Shown piece after piece: positions 61,685 to 64,000 of a DNA stretch of 64,000 bases. The stretch's first letter is position 1. Every line of letters begins with the position of its first letter. Below the pieces are notes generated by a model. The model searched no databases. It was given only the letters and a program-made list of their open reading frames with translations, and was not told the DNA's origin. A program made the position numbers and the translations under genes. Source of the stretch: Dactylosporangium sp. AC04546 (GTDB lineage Bacteria > Actinomycetota > Actinomycetes > Mycobacteriales > Micromonosporaceae); NCBI RefSeq assembly GCF_022095675.1, contig NZ_JAHYSG010000031.1, positions 1 to 64,000 of the forward strand, read 5' to 3'.

Positions 61685-62458
61685 ATGCTGTTGCGGCTGA
61701 GGGTTGCACTGCCCGACCGTCCCGGCTCACTCGGGCAGGTTGCCCGGACGCTGGGCGTGGTCGGTGCCGACATCGTTTCGGTGGTAGTGCTGGAACGGGT
61801 CGGCGGCCGTGCGGTGGACGACTTCACCGTGGTGTGGCCGGCTTCGGCCCCCGTTGATCGTGTGCTCACCGGACTCGCGGCGATCCCAGGCGTTCGCGTT
61901 GACGGTGTGTGGCGCGGCACGGAGCTCTCGGAGCCGAGCAGCGGCCGCGAGGTCGCGCTCATCGGACAGGTGGCGGCGAACCCGCAGCACGGCCTGGCAA
62001 CGGTCGTGGACGCGGCTCCCGCGCTGTTCGGAGCGGACTGGGCGGTGGCGATCCAGGTCGGATCGGACTGGGCGGGCGGCGGCGCGCGCTCTCAGGCATG
62101 GTCCGAAACCTCGGTGATCTGCGCCAGTTGGCGCGCTCCGGATGTCCCCCCACCGGTGGACATCGCACCACTCCGGCCCCGCGCTATCAGTGCAGCTGAC
62201 GGCACTCATCTTGCTGTCGCGCCTTTTCAGCGTGGAGGGCTGGTCCTTGTCGTCGCCCGCGGCGGGGCGGACGGCGACGCTGGAGCACCACCGTTCCACG
62301 GTTCCGAGGTGGAACGGCTGGCGCAGTTGGTCGGTGCAACCGCATCGGTGTTGGGGGAACGGCTGGCGGGGCCTGGCTTGGCGGAGCCGGGTAAGGCGGG
62401 TGGCTCTGTTGCCGGAGCCCCCGCGCCCGCCGGCACAAGTCCCTCATGGGCGGCCTAG
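61685..62458 (+). CDS. ACT-domain protein, first of a pair
   Basis: A 257-residue protein with an N-terminal ACT domain (LLRLRVALPDRPGSLGQVARTLGVVGADIVSVVVLERVGGRAVDDFTVVWP). The C-terminal part from about residue 85 (ALIGQVAANPQHGLATVVDAAPALFGADWAVAI, then REVERLAQL-type GSEVERLAQLVGATASVLGERL) resembles a degenerate GAF-like sensory fold. It ends in an Ala/Gly/Pro tail. ATG 61685 follows GGGAGG. No catalytic site is seen, so an amino-acid- or ligand-sensing role is likely. The stop TAG abuts the next ATG with no gap. Confidence 0.8.
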   Translation: MLLRLRVALPDRPGSLGQVARTLGVVGADIVSVVVLERVGGRAVDDFTVVWPASAPVDRVLTGLAAIPGVRVDGVWRGTELSEPSSGREVALIGQVAANPQHGLATVVDAAPALFGADWAVAIQVGSDWAGGGARSQAWSETSVICASWRAPDVPPPVDIAPLRPRAISAADGTHLAVAPFQRGGLVLVVARGGADGDAGAPPFHGSEVERLAQLVGATASVLGERLAGPGLAEPGKAGGSVAGAPAPAGTSPSWAA

Positions 62459-62992
62459 ATGGCGCTCTGGCGGCTTCGGGCCACCGTAGACGACCGGCCC
62501 GGGTTCCTCTCCGTGCTCACCGCGAGCCTGGCGCTGCGGAAGATCAACATCCTCTCGGTGCAGGTCCACACGACCGAGGTCGGCGCCGTCGACGACTTCC
62601 TCGTCGAGGCCCCTGACGAACTGACCGCGGCCGACCTCGCCGGCGCGGTGCAGCGCGGCCGCGGCCGCGACCCGTGGATCGCCCGGGCCGACGTGCGCGG
62701 CCTGATCGACGAGCCCACGCGAGTGCTCGCGCTCGCGGCCAAGGTGCTGGACGAGTCGGCGACGCTGGAGGAGGCCATCGCGGCGCTGCTCGGCGACTGC
62801 GACATCTCCTGGCGCGCGGACACCTCCACCGGTGCCGCGGGCTTCACGGCGACCGGCATGCAGCTGGCGGATCCGGCGGGCGGCACGCTCTACGTGCGGC
62901 GGCTCGCCCCGGCCTTCACGCCGGCCGAGTACGCGCGGGCCCAGGCGCTGGTCGCCCTGGCCCAGGTGGCGGGCAAGCGCACCGCCGCCTGA
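62459..62992 (+). CDS. ACT-domain protein, second of a pair
   Basis: A 177-residue protein with an ACT domain at residues 3-75 (LWRLRATVDDRPGFLSVLTASLALRKINILSVQVHTTEVGAVDDFLVEAP) and a C-terminal alpha/beta part (VLALAAKVLDESATLEEAIAALLGDCDISWRAD, then LYVRRLAPAFTPAEYARAQALVALA) that again looks like half of a GAF-type or regulatory fold. It begins directly after the stop of its neighbour. The two ACT domains share wording (DRPG, VDDF), suggesting duplication and perhaps a heterodimer. A terminator follows. Confidence 0.85.
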   Translation: MALWRLRATVDDRPGFLSVLTASLALRKINILSVQVHTTEVGAVDDFLVEAPDELTAADLAGAVQRGRGRDPWIARADVRGLIDEPTRVLALAAKVLDESATLEEAIAALLGDCDISWRADTSTGAAGFTATGMQLADPAGGTLYVRRLAPAFTPAEYARAQALVALAQVAGKRTAA

Positions 62993-63005
62993 CGAAAGCT
63001 TCGAC

Positions 63006-63039
63006 AAAGGCCGCTCCCCGTGCCGGGGGAGCGGCCTTT
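63006..63039 (+). terminator. Intrinsic terminator after the ACT-domain genes
   Basis: AAAGGCCGCTCCCC (63006-63019) and GGGGAGCGGCCTTT (63026-63039) form a perfect 14-bp stem with a 6-nt loop, followed by CGTTCGTG. It lies 13 nt after the second ACT gene stop. Confidence 0.88.
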
Positions 63040-63054
63040 CGTTCGTGTGCGGCT

Positions 63055-63090
63055 ACATGTAGTCTGTCGACATGTTGGTTGGGTACATGT
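63055..63090 (+). promoter_or_regulatory. Three ACATGT sites at 15-bp steps upstream of cydA
   Basis: ACATGT occurs at 63055-63060, 63070-63075 and 63085-63090, exactly 15 bp apart, within the 50 bp before the cydA start. The first is part of CTACATGTAG. TAGTCT (63060-63065) could be a -10 element overlapped by the first site. The regular spacing of a self-complementary hexamer suggests a regulator binding site array; the protein is unknown. Confidence 0.6.
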
Positions 63091-63103
63091 CGGGGGCCGA
63101 CAC

Positions 63104-64000
63104 ATGAGCGCGTTGGAGTTCGCTCGGTTGCAGTTCGCGCTGACCGCCTCGCTGCACTTCCTGTTCGTCATGCTCACCCTCGGGCTCGTCGTGATGGTGG
63201 CGATGATGCAGACGCGCTACGTGCGCACGGGGGATCCGGTGTACGGGCGAATGACCCGCTTCTGGGGCCTGCTGTACGCGATCAACTACGCCGTCGGCAT
63301 CGCCACCGGGCTCGTCATGGAGTTCCAGATCGGGCTGAACTGGAGCGGTCTGTCCCGCCTGACCGGCGACGTCTTCGGCGCGCCGCTCGCCCTGGAGACG
63401 CTCATCGCCTTCGTGCTGGAGTCGACCCTGCTCGGCATGTGGATCTTCGGCTGGGGCCGGCTGGGCAAGCGGCTGCACCTGGCGCTGATCTGGGGCGTCG
63501 CCGCCACCGCCCTGCTGTCGGCGTTCTGGGTGATGGTCTCCAACGCCTTCCTCCAGCACCCGGTGGGATACGTTCTCGATGCCGGGGGTACCGCCCGGCT
63601 CACCGACTTCGGGGCGCTGCTCACCAACTCCGCCCTCTGGTTCTCCCTGGTGCACGCGGTGTTCGCGGCCATGCTCACCGGCGGTGTGTTCCTGGCCGGC
63701 GTCAGCGCCTGGCACCTGCGCCGCAAGCCGGTCGACGAGGTCTTCCGCCGCTCGCTGCGGCTCGGCCTGCGGGTCGCCGTCGTCGGCACGTTCTTCACGA
63801 TCGGCTTCGGCTACGCGCAGTTCGGCCCGATCGGGGCCAACCAGCCGACCAAGCTGGCCGGCGGCGAGGAGGCCCTGGCCAGGCAGGCCGAGTTCGTGGC
63901 CCGGTTCGGGCCCGGCGACTACCTGCCGGGCAATGCGGTCGGCGCCGCGCTCGGGCTGATGATCAACATCGCCAACCTGCTCTTCCTGGTACTGGTCGTC
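63104..64000 (+). CDS. cydA: Cytochrome bd ubiquinol oxidase subunit I, 3' end outside the window
   Basis: The first 299 codons of the quinol oxidase that reduces oxygen to water at low oxygen tension. It starts MSALEFARLQFALTASLHFLFVMLTLGLVVMVA, with His in the conserved heme-ligand position of the first helix. Later blocks are YAINYAVGIATGLVMEFQIGLNWSGLSRLTGDVFGAPLALETLIAFVLESTLLGMWIFGW and AFWVMVSNAFLQHPVGY. At least seven membrane helices are visible before the cut. The frame is open to the last base, so cydB and any cydDC genes lie beyond the window. Confidence 0.95.
   Translation, partial: MSALEFARLQFALTASLHFLFVMLTLGLVVMVAMMQTRYVRTGDPVYGRMTRFWGLLYAINYAVGIATGLVMEFQIGLNWSGLSRLTGDVFGAPLALETLIAFVLESTLLGMWIFGWGRLGKRLHLALIWGVAATALLSAFWVMVSNAFLQHPVGYVLDAGGTARLTDFGALLTNSALWFSLVHAVFAAMLTGGVFLAGVSAWHLRRKPVDEVFRRSLRLGLRVAVVGTFFTIGFGYAQFGPIGANQPTKLAGGEEALARQAEFVARFGPGDYLPGNAVGAALGLMINIANLLFLVLVV

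Overview
The window is high-GC DNA (most codons end in G or C, GTG and TTG starts are frequent, neighbouring genes overlap by ATGA or GTGA) from a filamentous actinobacterium. The gene content fits Micromonosporaceae or a close relative: a hemE-DUF3000-rnd neighbourhood, actinobacterial chdC, a CebR-type LacI cluster, PadR with a HAAS-domain membrane partner, and an LPXTG protein. The family placement is inference. No rRNA, tRNA, insertion sequence or true CRISPR array was seen.

Layout. 0.3-5.7 kb: four consecutive membrane-anchored PQQ-like beta-propeller paralogs. 5.8-7.7 kb: a CutRS-like two-component pair. 7.7-10.7 kb: a HAAS-domain membrane protein with its PadR regulator and a PAS-GGDEF diguanylate cyclase. 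10.7-12.7 kb: an unknown protein, a scar made of two gene fragments (alpha/beta hydrolase and TetR) and a secreted M23 peptidase. 12.7-17.4 kb: fatty-acid beta-oxidation alpha and thiolase genes behind a long operator-like dyad, then ribonuclease D. 17.7-19.8 kb: an anchored S1C protease and a Pro-rich coiled-coil membrane protein. 19.8-25.5 kb: heme genes (hemE, cgoX/hemY, chdC/hemQ) of the coproporphyrin-dependent route, mixed with DUF3000, HEAT-repeat and SDR genes. 25.5-31.7 kb: GNAT, a CoA-disulfide-reductase-like flavoprotein, a beta-helix protein, a dNTPase, a methyltransferase and a TetR regulator. 31.7-34.9 kb: a DrrAB-type ABC exporter divergent from that TetR over two perfect palindromes, then msrB and an LPVTG surface protein.

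35-46.4 kb is a DNA-repair island. A LigD-type polymerase gene faces a minus-strand chain of HerA-like ATPase, SbcD (Mre11), SbcC (Rad50), a NurA-like nuclease, an AlkA-like glycosylase, an ATP-dependent DNA ligase and a secreted S33 peptidase. The order HerA-Mre11-Rad50-NurA is the arrangement known from archaeal end-resection operons and is the most notable gene-level observation here. The repeat-rich edges of this island hold a nested inverted repeat, a 14-bp tandem array and a cluster of DnaA-box-like sites.

46.6-49.2 kb: a RibD-like reductase, a pRiA4b ORF-3-like gene and 1.1 kb of gene-free DNA with a seven-unit, 36-bp array built on a self-complementary GGTCGGTCGACCGACC core. 49.2-58.6 kb: a cello-oligosaccharide system (binding protein, two permeases, GH1 beta-glucosidase, LacI, GH94 phosphorylase, second LacI) driven from a promoter flanked by two CebR-like boxes; it lacks its own ATPase. 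58.7-63 kb: a small membrane protein, an acyl-CoA dehydrogenase with its phosphotransferase partner (ACAD10/11-like), and twin ACT-domain proteins. The right edge cuts cydA, which is preceded by three ACATGT sites at exact 15-bp steps.
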